From Amphimedon queenslandica (Eukaryota > Porifera > Demospongiae > Haplosclerida > Niphatidae): DNA of 64,000 nt. Positions 10,785 to 20,159 of this stretch are shown piece by piece (within the stretch, counting starts at the first letter, position 1; every line of letters starts with the position of its first letter). The stretch is taken from the NCBI RefSeq assembly GCF_000090795.2, contig NW_003546480.1, forward strand, positions 51,138 through 115,137. The letters run 5' to 3'. A program made the translations under genes and the position numbers. The notes beneath the pieces are model-generated. The model had not been told where the DNA came from. It saw only the letters and a program-made list of their open reading frames with translations, and searched no databases.

Positions 10785-11482
10785 CAATGATTAATAAACT
10801 TACACTTCAGTAATGATGACTATATTCTCATCAGTAATGAGTGCATCAATGAATAATATTACATGAGGTGAGGGGGAGGGGCCTGATGACAAATTACGCA
10901 ATATCTTCACTTCTTGAAGCACGTCATGACTCTCCTTGAGGTACTTGGCAGCAGCAGCTGACCCAGTGACCTTACTCACACAACTCCGAACTATTCCAAA
11001 CCTACCTCTGTTAATAATAATAGTAATCAACTAATATGATAACAGACACTAATACCTTCCCAGTTCCCCAGAGAGGAGTTCATAGTTACTATGAACAGAG
11101 TCTTGTCTTATGAAGGAGTCGTTAGTCTCCAGGACCACTGCTGAGGAGGTACGGGACAAATCATCAACAGGTGGCATAAGACTCCGCCCATCAACATCAT
11201 CTAATTAATAAAGAAGTGTTAACTAATAAAAGGTGTTAATTAGATATTCCGCTAACCACTGGCAGTGTCAGTCTCCAATAGAAACCGTTTCTTAGTAACA
11301 GGTGACATCCACCCTAATGGATATCAATAATAACCAGCTCCATAGGAACCAACGGTCATACCTTTAGTCTTGACAGTCCTGACCCTGTCTGAGGGGAGGC
11401 TAGGGGGGGACTGCCCCTGCTCATTAACTGCTATTATCCTGAACTGGTACCACGTGTTAGGGTCCAGGGTTTTCACAGTAAA
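7162..11482 (-). CDS. Obscurin/SPEG/UNC-89-like dual-kinase protein (3' part; 5' end lost in gap)
   Basis: Sixteen minus-strand exons are readable: 11362-11482 (cut by N), 11257-11313, 11056-11200, 10804-11007, 10599-10740, 10355-10551, 10155-10307, 9872-9917, 9644-9821, 9317-9598, 8870-9172, 8727-8820, 8472-8675, 8276-8414, 8074-8194, then 7944-8019, 7738-7896 and 7162-7327 (18 in all). Domain order: FN3 (WYQFRIIAVNEQGQSPPS), kinase 1 (GRGRFGIVRS; AAAAKYLK; HLDVKPENLL; LTDFGSA), linker, Ig (DEGTYTCCILNSLGSD), FN3 (SWLPPINDGHSPI), kinase 2, then stop. Kinase-Ig-FN3-kinase is the arrangement of obscurin, SPEG and UNC-89. Kinase 1 keeps VAIK-Lys, HxD and DFG. Kinase 2 keeps the Lys (AAKFIK), but its catalytic loop reads ILLINIAPENL, with HRD lost and Asp replaced by Asn, and DFS in place of DFG. 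It is probably a pseudokinase. The upstream repeats (if any) lie beyond the gap. Confidence 0.85.
7361..7503. mobile_element. MITE-like element, 3'-truncated copy 2
   Basis: Nearly identical to 5422-5583: same left inverted repeat, same interior (GTGTCTCTGTTATACAGAGG, then GGTGTACGCTATAGAGAGTG). It stops at GTGTCC before the right inverted repeat is complete. It lies in the last intron of the dual-kinase gene. Confidence 0.6.
7537..7735. repeat. (TG)n microsatellite abutting a splice donor
   Basis: About 200 bp of TG/CG dinucleotides. On the coding (minus) strand of the dual-kinase gene it reads as (CA)n and begins right after the donor GTACGC at 7737, so it forms the first 200 nt of the intron. 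Long Cys-Val and Thr-His open frames here are artefacts of the repeat. Confidence 0.95.
8195..8254. repeat. (TAA)n/(TGA)n microsatellite in dual-kinase intron
   Basis: Compound trinucleotide run between the exons coding for the catalytic-loop halves of kinase 2. Similar TAA runs occur at about 8683-8720, 10567-10590 and 10745-10780 in other introns of the gene. Confidence 0.9.
9960..10085. repeat. Single degenerate copy of the ~178-bp satellite (dual-kinase intron)
   Basis: It shares TGTGTAGAAAGTTTGAGTCA, TTCGAGTTATGACCATTTTA and GAAAAATACCCAAG with the tandem arrays at 30333-31585 and 57219-58735. Here it is a lone intronic copy between the kinase 1 exons at 9872-9917 and 10155-10307. Confidence 0.8.
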
Positions 11483-11492
11483 NNNNNNNNNN
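11483..11492. other. Assembly gap (10 N)
   Basis: Ten N. The left flank is an FN3-coding exon of the dual-kinase gene. The right flank resembles the intergenic sequence next to the lysozyme genes (compare 11511-11590 with 12548-12625). A fixed-length 10-N gap is a contig join, not a measured distance. Confidence 0.95.
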
Positions 11493-11892
11493 TATACACT
11501 AGCTTGTTATGATGTTATCTTACTCCTACTGGCAATGGACCCTCTTGTTGTTTCTATCTTGCACTCACTCACTCATTAAAAATAAAATAAACTGGCAGAA
11601 TATTATTTGTTATGTATTCACATACATATATTCATTAACACTTCTAATTTATTATTGATCAATGATTATCATTATTGGGCCCTGCGCTGGCCGGCTCTAT
11701 TGTCCTTTTTATTATATTATTGTTTGATTTGCACGTGTTTTTTAAGAGAAGAGATAATTTTACTAAAGTTCACTGTTATTGCGTGCAAGCAAGCTGTGCT
11801 TTGGTCGATACTGCACCTAAGTACACGACATTATTAATTATATGAAAAGATGGGTCTACACACATAATATCAGCCACATTATTCAGCATTAA
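11493..11892. other. Lysozyme-flanking duplicated sequence, no intact gene seen
   Basis: About 400 bp. The part at 11511-11590 (ATCTTACTCCTACTGGCAAT, then CTCACTCATTAAAAATAAAA) repeats in the spacer between the two lysozyme genes at 12548-12625. It therefore looks like the upstream flank of a third lysozyme unit whose coding part was lost at the gap. No open lysozyme frame remains here. Confidence 0.55.
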
Positions 11893-12486
11893 TTAATTAA
11901 TTATTGTTTGTTCTTTGATTGTAATACAGTCAATAGCTTCTTGGCATCTCTTTGGTTCTTGACCACACCAAGTTGAGTCCTTCAGTATAGAACCAGCTTT
12001 ATCGTAATTAGGAGGCTTCTCGGACAATGCTGACCTCAAATTAACAAAGTCCTGCAACCCTCTGCTTGGAAAATTGGTACAGCCAATGTAATGGTAGTTG
12101 AAAGCCATGTCTATAATAGCAGACTTGGCGTTGAGGGTGAGGGGGGACCAGCTTTTGTAGAGAAAGCCTGAAGCACATTCTAAAGCGTCAGCCATTGATA
12201 GTTTGAATAGTTCCTTGATTTGTGTATCATTCAAACACTCCGTTCCATTAATTACTTTCGTATAATTAGCACCAACTTTACCGAGTTGAGTGTAAGCTTC
12301 ATACCCGTAGAGGTTGAACCCCACTCCAAGGTAGAAGAGTCCTGTCCTGGGGTCAGTGTGGAGGCACTCGTAGTATCCTTCATTGACCTTCTCTCTCTCA
12401 TAAGAGTTGCATTCACCAGTTACTGCAGCCTCTGATGGCTGGAGGAGGAGGAATAGATACAATGATAAAGTTAGCAATGGTAGCAT
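11893..12486 (-). CDS. Secreted T4-type (GH24) lysozyme-like protein, copy 1
   Basis: 197 aa, single exon. Probable peptidoglycan muramidase used in digestion of, or defence against, bacteria. The N-terminal 20 residues form a signal peptide (MLPLLTLSLYLFLLLQPSEA). The body follows phage T4 lysozyme. A Glu in VNEGYYE corresponds to T4 Glu11, the Asp in HTDPRTG to Asp20, then YLGVGFNL matches T4 TIGIGHLL. Later blocks include SAIIDMAFNYHYIG, FVNLRSAL and STWCGQEPKRCQEAIDC. The residue aligned with T4 Thr26 is Tyr. Several cysteines suggest disulphides, as expected for a secreted version. The lack of introns, in contrast to the neighbours, fits an origin by transfer from phage or bacteria (inference). 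ATG choice: in this copy the upstream extension seen in copy 2 is absent. Confidence 0.82.
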   Translation of the reverse strand: MLPLLTLSLYLFLLLQPSEAAVTGECNSYEREKVNEGYYECLHTDPRTGLFYLGVGFNLYGYEAYTQLGKVGANYTKVINGTECLNDTQIKELFKLSMADALECASGFLYKSWSPLTLNAKSAIIDMAFNYHYIGCTNFPSRGLQDFVNLRSALSEKPPNYDKAGSILKDSTWCGQEPKRCQEAIDCITIKEQTIIN

Positions 12487-12702
12487 TTCTCTTTGTTATT
12501 TGCAAGCACAGCAAACAGCATGGATTTGGGCGTGGCTCAAACAAGAAGTTATCTTACTCCTACTGGCAATGGTCCCTCTTGTTGTTTCTATCTCCCACTC
12601 GCCCACTCATTAAAAATAAAATAAACTGGCTATAACGTTAGCTCAGAATATTACTAATTGTTTGAAAGGATAGGTAATATCAGCCACATTATTCAGCATT
12701 AA

Positions 12703-13308
12703 TTAATTAATCATTGTTTGTTCTTTGATTGTAATACAGTCAATAGCTTCTTGGCATCTCTTTGGCTCTTGACCACACCAAGTTGAGTCCTTCAGTATAG
12801 AACCAGCTTTATTGTAATTAGGAGGCTTCTCAGACAATGCTGACCTCAAATTAACAAAGTCCTGCAACCCTCTGCTTGGAAAAACAGGATAGCAGCCAAT
12901 GTAATGGTAGTCAAATGCCATGTCTATAATAGCAGACTTGGCATTGAGAGTGAGGGGGGACCAGCTTTTGTAGAGAAAGTTTGAAGCACATTCTAAAGCG
13001 TCAGCCATTGATAGTTTGAATAGTTCTTTGATTTGTGTATCATTCAAACACTCTGTTCCATTCATTATATTAATATAATTAGCACCAACTTTACCGAGTT
13101 GTGTATCAGCCTCATACCCGTAGAGGTTGAACCCCACTCCAAGGTAGGAGAGTCCTGTCCTAGGATCAGTGTGGAGGCACTCGTAGTATCCTTCATTGAC
13201 CTTCTCTCTCTCATAAGAGTTGCATTCACCAGTTACTGCAGCCTCTGATGGCTGGAGGAGGAGGAGAGGCAATGATAGAGCTAGCAATGGTAGCATTCTC
13301 TTTGCCAT
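12703..13308 (-). CDS. Secreted T4-type (GH24) lysozyme-like protein, copy 2
   Basis: About 90% identical to copy 1, so a recent tandem duplicate. I start it at 13308 (MAKRMLPLLALSLPLLLLQP); the inner Met at 13296 matches the copy 1 start and is equally possible. Same acidic catalytic pair (NEGYYE, TDPRTG) and the same Tyr at the T4 Thr26 position. It differs by a two-residue insertion at CYPVFPSRG versus CTNFPSRG. Single exon. Its start codon lies 71 bp from that of the divergent plus-strand gene at 13380, so the promoter must be very short or lie within transcribed sequence. The longer frame running upstream to 13464 is antisense to that gene and is probably not used. Confidence 0.82.
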   Translation of the reverse strand: MAKRMLPLLALSLPLLLLQPSEAAVTGECNSYEREKVNEGYYECLHTDPRTGLSYLGVGFNLYGYEADTQLGKVGANYINIMNGTECLNDTQIKELFKLSMADALECASNFLYKSWSPLTLNAKSAIIDMAFDYHYIGCYPVFPSRGLQDFVNLRSALSEKPPNYNKAGSILKDSTWCGQEPKRCQEAIDCITIKEQTMIN

Positions 13309-13379
13309 TTGCAAGCACAGCAAACAGCATGGATTTGGGCGTGGCTCGAACAACAAGTGGGCAGGGTCAAAAATCAACA

Positions 13380-14798
13380 ATGTATGGAGGCCAAGAAGAT
13401 GGTGATTATTCAGTACCTGACGAGTTCCTAACTGCAGGACAGGTAATACCACTCCGTGTACCACTGGAGAGGGTGGAGATGGGTCGTATCAGGTACCAGG
13501 CAGTACCTGACGGGAGTCTCTCTGATTTAGAGCTGCTCTATGAAATGAACACCTCAGATCTGGTGATAAGGAGTGATATACCAGGGGTAGGGGGCGGGAA
13601 AAGATCACCTGGTGCTGTACCAGGAACCGTTAGAGTGAAAGGAGTCACTGCAGCAAGACTGGAACTCATTAATGAGATACCTGGATCACTAGAGGGTATG
13701 ATGACACGTCTACAGCTTGAATTAGACACAGACTCCATATTTGAACCTAACCTCCTGACCAGAAGTGATAATAAAGACACTTACTCTATGGAATCGTCCA
13801 TCATTAAATGTCGTAAAGTGATTGTTATAGCTTCTGTACATGAGACAGGACATTTAAGGGACATACTGTTGTTTCTAAAATCTGATAAATCCTTTTCTTT
13901 TTTGGATGGTAAAGGAGAAAACTCTAGTGATAAGAATAATAATCCTTATTATTATCTTCAACGGTCTCCCTCTCTCTCCTCCTCTATTGGCGGTAAGAGT
14001 GACACCTCAGCAGCTGGAGGAGGTGACAGTCCTCCATTGACATTCCTTGACACGTTGCCATGGTGGTCACTCTATGTCCCCTGGTGGATATACTCAAAAA
14101 GATTCAGGAAGATACTTCAAATAATGATCCTCTGTTACTCTTTGTTCAGTGTAGTCTGGGCTTCATGGCAGCTCTACAGACATGTTCAGTTCATACACAT
14201 TGCTCTTGAACCAATAGTTGAACTACTGAGAGAACACATCAAAGAAGTGATGGAGCATATGGATAGACTATTGTCCCGTTTGACTCACTACTGGACTGCA
14301 CTACTGTCACCACTGACTGTCTTTAGCAGTTTATTGGCACTTCCTTTCTGGAACACCATCCTACAATTAAAGAGCAGTCTCCTCCTCCTCTTGTCCCCTC
14401 TCTCTCGCTGCTTAGCTCCAGCTGCTCAGTGTTTGGCTTTAGTTTGGAGGAACGTGAGACTCTCTCCTCTCTCAGGCTGTCTGGGGGTGATATGGAGAGC
14501 AGTCTTGAGCTCAAAGTTAGCCGTACAGTCGCTTGATATCAGTAAAATACAGCGGAATTACATTACTAATTTGATATTCTCTTGCCTACGATCGTCTCTT
14601 CTTGGATTAGCTAACCTCATTGGCTACTCAAAGAGCAAAAGCAAGCAGCTGGAGGCCATCAAACAGCAAAAGAAAATGAGAGGGAGTATGGTGGCCAGTC
14701 CAGCTGGTTCTCCAGCTGCTAAAAGATCATATTCGGCCAGCTCTATACCAGTGTATTACCACTCACCACTCCTGAGGAGAGACTGTGATTCAGACTAA
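13380..14798 (+). CDS. Unrecognised intronless membrane protein (472 aa)
   Basis: One exon. I choose ATG at 13380 (MYGGQEDGDYSVPDEFL), because the longer frame starting at 13248 is antisense to the lysozyme signal peptide. Residues 1-225 look soluble and mixed in charge; then a Ser/Gly-rich linker. Next comes PWWSLYVPWWIYSKRFRKIL followed by a hydrophobic segment (ILCYSLFSVVWASWQLYRHV), a helical stretch, and further hydrophobic segments near 320-345 and 360-385. The C-terminus is basic with Ser/Ala-Pro repeats (SPAGSPAAKRS). I do not recognise the family. The length, biased composition and absence of stops argue for a real gene. Divergent from lysozyme copy 2. Confidence 0.7.
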   Translation: MYGGQEDGDYSVPDEFLTAGQVIPLRVPLERVEMGRIRYQAVPDGSLSDLELLYEMNTSDLVIRSDIPGVGGGKRSPGAVPGTVRVKGVTAARLELINEIPGSLEGMMTRLQLELDTDSIFEPNLLTRSDNKDTYSMESSIIKCRKVIVIASVHETGHLRDILLFLKSDKSFSFLDGKGENSSDKNNNPYYYLQRSPSLSSSIGGKSDTSAAGGGDSPPLTFLDTLPWWSLYVPWWIYSKRFRKILQIMILCYSLFSVVWASWQLYRHVQFIHIALEPIVELLREHIKEVMEHMDRLLSRLTHYWTALLSPLTVFSSLLALPFWNTILQLKSSLLLLLSPLSRCLAPAAQCLALVWRNVRLSPLSGCLGVIWRAVLSSKLAVQSLDISKIQRNYITNLIFSCLRSSLLGLANLIGYSKSKSKQLEAIKQQKKMRGSMVASPAGSPAAKRSYSASSIPVYYHSPLLRRDCDSD

Positions 14799-14875
14799 TG
14801 ATTTATACTGATTAATGATTGATTTTGATCACTTATTATCGTCAAGAGTTATTGTAAATAATATTTATCATAATT

Positions 14876-15966
14876 TTATTGTGTTTTTAGTAAAGTCAAA
14901 ATAGTGTCCATACGATCTTGTACAATTGATTCAACTTCTTCCCACAAAATGTCCCCATATTCAAATCCCTTATCTTTCAGTTCTCTTTCTTCATCAGTCA
15001 TTGAACAGTACTCACTGATGCAGTGTGACTGGTATATTACCAAAACCCAGACACTTGGGTAGTTCAGTTCCACCTTTAGAATACTAAAAATAAACAAGAA
15101 TACATTTTAAATTTTTCCATTTGTTACCCAAACATAACCATGAAATAAAGACTTAATTCAGTGTATTTATGAACCTGTAAAATAAATAATAATATAATCA
15201 TATACTGGACAATACTTAAAATATCCTGAATGGATCAGGTACATGAATATAACCTGTAAAATAGATAATAATACAAGAACAACACATATTTACTGTACAA
15301 TAGATGAGACTTGAAACAATATACTGAGTAATATCCTAAAAATATACAAAAGTATATTTGAACACATAAATATAAGTACGTACGACACTTGAAATAGTAT
15401 CCTGAGTAATATCCTAAAAATATACAAGAGTACACTAGAATGCATACATATGTACACGTACATGTATAAAGATTAGGGCAGGACTTTATTACCTACAAAC
15501 ATAAGAGTGTACATAATAATAATACACACGTACCAATAATGAATGAATGGATCATTGAAATACTGACTGGTTGTCCTACATAAAACAATAGAGCCAGTAT
15601 AATATGATATAATACACACACTACCATACAACTTGAAATTTCCTGGCATAGTCTTCAACAGCTTCAGTTTTGAGAACAAGAATAGAGGAACAACTTACAC
15701 CAGCCAGGATAATGGGAGGGCTGGAGAAGGAGTGGTAATAAAATGGCGGATACTAAAATAAACGTTAAAAAGATAGACAGTTCAATGGATATTGACCTAT
15801 GGAGGCTGGTAGTAAGAGAGGGAGGGAGAGAGAGGGGGTCTCCTGCCAGCTCATCTTCTTCAATTCTTCTCTTCACCTTTTGAAAATGGCGGGAAACACC
15901 ACGTGCTTCATAAGATGCATCACGTAATATGGTCAATAGTGGTGCTTCTATTTTTAGAACAGACAT
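14876..15966 (-). CDS. Unrecognised small membrane protein (multi-exon, model incomplete)
   Basis: Exon 1 ends near 15694 and begins at ATG 15966 (MSVLKIEAPLLTILRDASYE). It has a charged N-terminal region and one hydrophobic segment (ELSIFLTFILVSAILLPLLL). Likely next exons encode SVEDYARKFQVVW and TTSQYFNDPFIHYW, with good donors and phase continuity. The final exon (14876 to about 15082) encodes LKVELNYPSVWVLV and ends in an acidic helix (DILWEEVESIVQDRMDTILT). Between them two similar exon-like blocks of about 35 bp follow TTTTTAG acceptors (GATATTACTCAG at 15387-15420 and 15300-15345). They could be alternative exons. No family is recognised. It is divergent with the TMEM9-like gene: 82 bp between start codons. 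Confidence 0.55.
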
Positions 15967-16048
15967 TGTTTTACGGACATGTACATTAGTATACTAAAAC
16001 CACGTGGAATTGAGCTGTTTCGTGTTTGTAGGTGTGGTCTAAAACAAA
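15967..16048. promoter_or_regulatory. Divergent promoter with CACGTG E-box
   Basis: Eighty-two bp between opposite start codons. CACGTG at 16001-16006 sits near the centre. Function is inferred from position. Confidence 0.45.
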
Positions 16049-16511
16049 ATGGCTGTCAGTTGGTTGAGTAAACAAGACAAAAAAGAATTGTTCCAGTGGA
16101 TCTGTAACGTGTTCTTTCTGTCCATTATACTCCTTGGACTCTTCTTTGTGGTTTTATTACACGTGAGACTCCATAAACTATATATTATCATTATTAAAAG
16201 TTGATAAGGATCTGCTACTGCCGGTTTCTGGGGCTCTGGTGGGAATATTGATGGTGCTTAATATTAGTGATTCCATGAATGCAGTGTATTGATAGCTTTT
16301 ATGTGCACCCATGTGTTATTGAGCATGCTCAGAATAAAGATGCAATTTTATCATCAATCTTTATAATTATGGTAATGTAAAGTGTGTGTTTCTCCATTAG
16401 TTGCAAGTGATACCAAATGTTCAGGACAGCAGGTGCAAGTGTGTCTGCCCTCATAAAGATGAGAACTCAACCGTATTCCTAAAACTAGGAGGCAATGCAG
16501 AACAATGGTAT

Positions 16512-16587
<76 letters not shown>

Positions 16588-17055
16588 TATTATTATTATT
16601 ATTATTATTATCATCATCATCATTATTAATTATTATTATTAATATCATTAATTATTATTATTAATATTTTAGTGTTTGTCAAATGATCTTACCTTCAGCT
16701 GATGATTCCTTGTGTGCATTCTGTACGTGTACATTTGAGACACGAAATAACTTGGTTGTGAAAGTAAGCTAAGGGGAGGAGCTTTTACTTTATTTATTAA
16801 TTATGTTTTTAGTTTATTATAGTTACCATGACAATGCTCGTCTGTTTGCTTATTTTGGTGACATTTTTTTATATTTTTAAAAAACTCTGGCATAACTTTA
16901 GAGGCAGATCAATAGATTATGAAAGAATACCCAGTCAAGTATGAACTAAAACAATATGCTGTAGTCACTTCACTCCTCCCTTCTTCCACTAATAGGACGG
17001 TATTAATTTAAATATTCAAGTTGCTCGTGGTCATCAGAGAAATAGAGTTCGTTAA
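16049..17055 (+). CDS. TMEM9: TMEM9-family endolysosomal membrane protein
   Basis: TMEM9/TMEM9B proteins are single-pass glycoproteins of late endosomes and lysosomes. Five exons (16049-16162, 16401-16507, 16673-16763, 16813-16938, 16996-17055) total 498 nt, 165 aa; human TMEM9 is 183. The luminal Cys motif DSRCKCVCP matches DIRCKCICP of the family. CAFCTCTFETRNN matches CLLCECRYEERS, and the following segment FIIVTMTMLVCLLILVTFFY is the membrane span. The N-terminus carries a hydrophobic segment preceded by charged residues, so it may be a signal anchor. The cytosolic tail contains SIDYERIPSQ, a possible sorting signal. The exon 2/3 intron is almost entirely TTA microsatellite. Confidence 0.85.
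16510..16670. repeat. (TTA)n/(TCA)n microsatellite in TMEM9-like intron
   Basis: About 160 bp of ATT/ATC trinucleotides, filling nearly the whole intron between exons 2 and 3. Confidence 0.95.
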
Positions 17056-17248
17056 ACATTATTAGCTCATCGACCACACCCACCCAAACAGAAGCAGTAC
17101 TATTATTATTAATATTAATATTATTATTATTGATATTATTGTTATATTTTGCATTATTGTTCTTCTATTGTTTTGTAAAATATCATTATTATTATTATTA
17201 CACTTTTACAGAGAGAGAGAGAGAGGGAGAGAAGTCAGTGGAGGATTA

Positions 17249-18413
17249 TTATTGTCTTTCAAGTTGTTCTAGTTTTGCTCTTGCTCCTTCTAAATGTTTC
17301 TTGGCTGCTTTATGGTTTGGATCTAGTTCTAATGTCCGTTGAAATAGTCGCTCGGCTTCCTTGAAATCCCCTAATTCTGTCATGGCTACACCTTTAAAAA
17401 ATAAAATGGATTCATAATGGCTACATGCAGCCTATACTCACCTAGATTATGAGTTGCTACAATATGCTTTGGATCATATTTCAAACAAAGAAGATATACT
17501 TCTTTTGCTTCTTTGAATCTTCTCAGGTAAATGAAACTGTCTCCTAGTACTCTCATTCCCCGTACATGGTTCGGGTGATGCTGTCTGAGAGCCATGAGGT
17601 ACTTCACTGCTTCCTCGTAACGGTTCTCCTGGTAGTTTAAGAAACCAAGGTTGTACAGAGCCTGTCGATAGTTTGGTACTAGTTCTATTGCTTTAGAGAA
17701 CCAGGTCTTTGCAGATGAGATATGCCTCAGGTCTGTCTGTATCATTCCCAGTTGAAAGTACACTTTGGCATCTTTTGGAGTTAGTTTGATCAGTCTTGTA
17801 AACCTAACCCAACATTACTTTATAATTTATACATTGGACTCACCATTCCATTGCTTCCGATAGACTAACTTCATCTTTTCTATCAGACAATATCATACCT
17901 ACAGTACACAATGTCACACATGATTCCAACAAAAATCATATTTTTATGAATTTTAAAACTGCTCAAAAAGTGGGCCCAAAATGTATTATATTTTCTGATT
18001 CATAATGTCCTCCTTACCTAAATTAAAGAGAGACAGTGAGTGCTCAGGATCAATAGCTAATGCTCTTCTGTAAGAACTCTCAGCCAATCTGTCATCCCCT
18101 AACTGGATGTAAGTAGTCCCCAAGTTGAAGTGAGCATCTGCATACTCAGGACTCAACTCCACCGCCTTTAAGAACGTGTTCTTTGCTTCCACTGTTTTAT
18201 TTTGCTTGAGTAGGAGGTCCCCCATGTTTAAATAGGCTTCAAGGAATGATGGCTTCATTGATATTGCTTTCCTGTAGAGCCTGTAAGCTTCTTCATAGTG
18301 AGATGGATCATCTTTTATTAGGTTGGCCAGATTAAAGTAGACATTAATGTGTGTCAGAGCCACTCTAACCTTCTTTCCTTTTGGCATCATTTCTATTGCT
18401 TTTCTATAAGCCT

Positions 18414-18456
<43 letters not shown>

Positions 18457-20122
18457 TGATGATGATGATGATGATAATGATAACAAAACAATGTATTTCC
18501 AACCTTTTCTGCTCCAATAAGTTTCCCCTGTACTTTAAGAATCCTTCCCAGGTTGATGAAGGCCCCAATGTCGTCACTTTGTATCTCAATGGCTGTTCTG
18601 TATAAACTCTCAGCATATGAATAATTCATGAGCTGTTCGTACTCGTGCCCCAAGTTGCTGTACAGTTTTGCATTGTTAGTATTTATCTTGATTCCTGAAG
18701 TGAATAAGTCAATGTTGGAACGCCAGTCTCTATTGCGGTCAAGGGTCTTCATTGTGTGAAATATCAAGAGGTAACCCAGTCCAATTTTAGTGGCTAATCT
18801 TGTAAATTTTGACGAGGCTGAAGTGAGTCTATAGGAACCAATAGCTATCAGTATTGAGTATCCCATGCTTGGTATGTAGAGGACCCTCTCGGCTACCACA
18901 AAACCAACTGGAAACAATAAATTAGACGCTGGAAGGAACGGGAACACTAGAATAGATAATGCAAACAGGACCCCTTGTCTATATGATTTAGAACCAGCCC
19001 AGGGGCCGGGGCAATCATCATCATCACCAGTAACACTGTACCAGGCAAGATGAGCTAAACCAGTGAATGTGAGTATTGTTAGTAGATTCCTTGGATCAAT
19101 TAGAGAGTTAATTAAAGGGACAGTACCCATTGTCCAATCAGCACAGAGGAAGGAGGGAGAGAGGAGGAGCCAAACATTTTGAAATATTAAATACAACCAG
19201 TGCAACTGACGATAAGGAGTGGGTTCATTGACAGCTGGGTTGTCATGACTACAGAGGGAGAGAGGGAGAGTGAGTAATCATGTCACAGTGTGGTATTACT
19301 AAAAGTTGATGATCCTTAATCTTACTAGAGCATTATAACCTTATTTATTTACTATAGACACACACACAGCTCCTGTCAATAATGTAATATATACTGATAT
19401 TGAATATCACATTATTGAAGTATTGAATAACATATCATAAAGCATATATCATATCATAATTAATAACTTATTATGGTGCACCTGTACCTGTACATGTATA
19501 CCTTGCATTATGGTTTGTTCTGGTTAAAGGGCTAGACAATGGTTAGCTATGAGGCACCACATTCACACACACTCTCTCCCCTCTCTCTCTCTCTTTCTCT
19601 CTCTGCCTCTCCCCCCTCTCTCTCCCCTCTCTCTCTCTCTTTCTCTCTCCCCCTCTCTCTTACATTGTGAACACAGGTAGTTCTGCTTTCATTATTTTCA
19701 CTCTTAGCATCATCAGTGCTACAAAGAACCCGACCAGCGATATAAAACGATAGACAAAAGAATTAAACCAAATTGGAGTGACACTTTTAACAAAACCACG
19801 TAAGATTGAGAGAGAAGAATTTAAATTATTCTAAAGTAGAGAGACACAACAGTGATGGTAAATATGTAGCAATATGTAGCCTACATTATTATAAATGAAA
19901 TAGTCATAACAGATACAGACAGATAAGACAGTGATCCCTTGTTCTTTGGACAATAAAGAGTAGATACATAATAACAGACTCAATACGAACCACCGAGCAC
20001 CAGTACCTAATTAATAAACAATTAATAAACAATTAATTAACAATTTGAACAAGAACTGTAGCAGCTGCAATGTGGAATGTATTGAATGATAGAAATGCTA
20101 CTGTTACTAATTATTATGTTAA

Positions 20123-20159
<37 letters not shown>

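Noticed and set aside
11893-13308. Lysozyme genes as symbiont or phage contamination
   Set aside because: They have eukaryotic signal peptides and base composition like the surroundings. Copy 2 is contiguous with sponge genes on one side without a gap.
13248-13379. N-terminal extension of the plus-strand membrane protein upstream of 13380
   Set aside because: It is antisense to the lysozyme signal peptide, and the same antisense frame appears at copy 1. The Met at 13380 is the sensible start.
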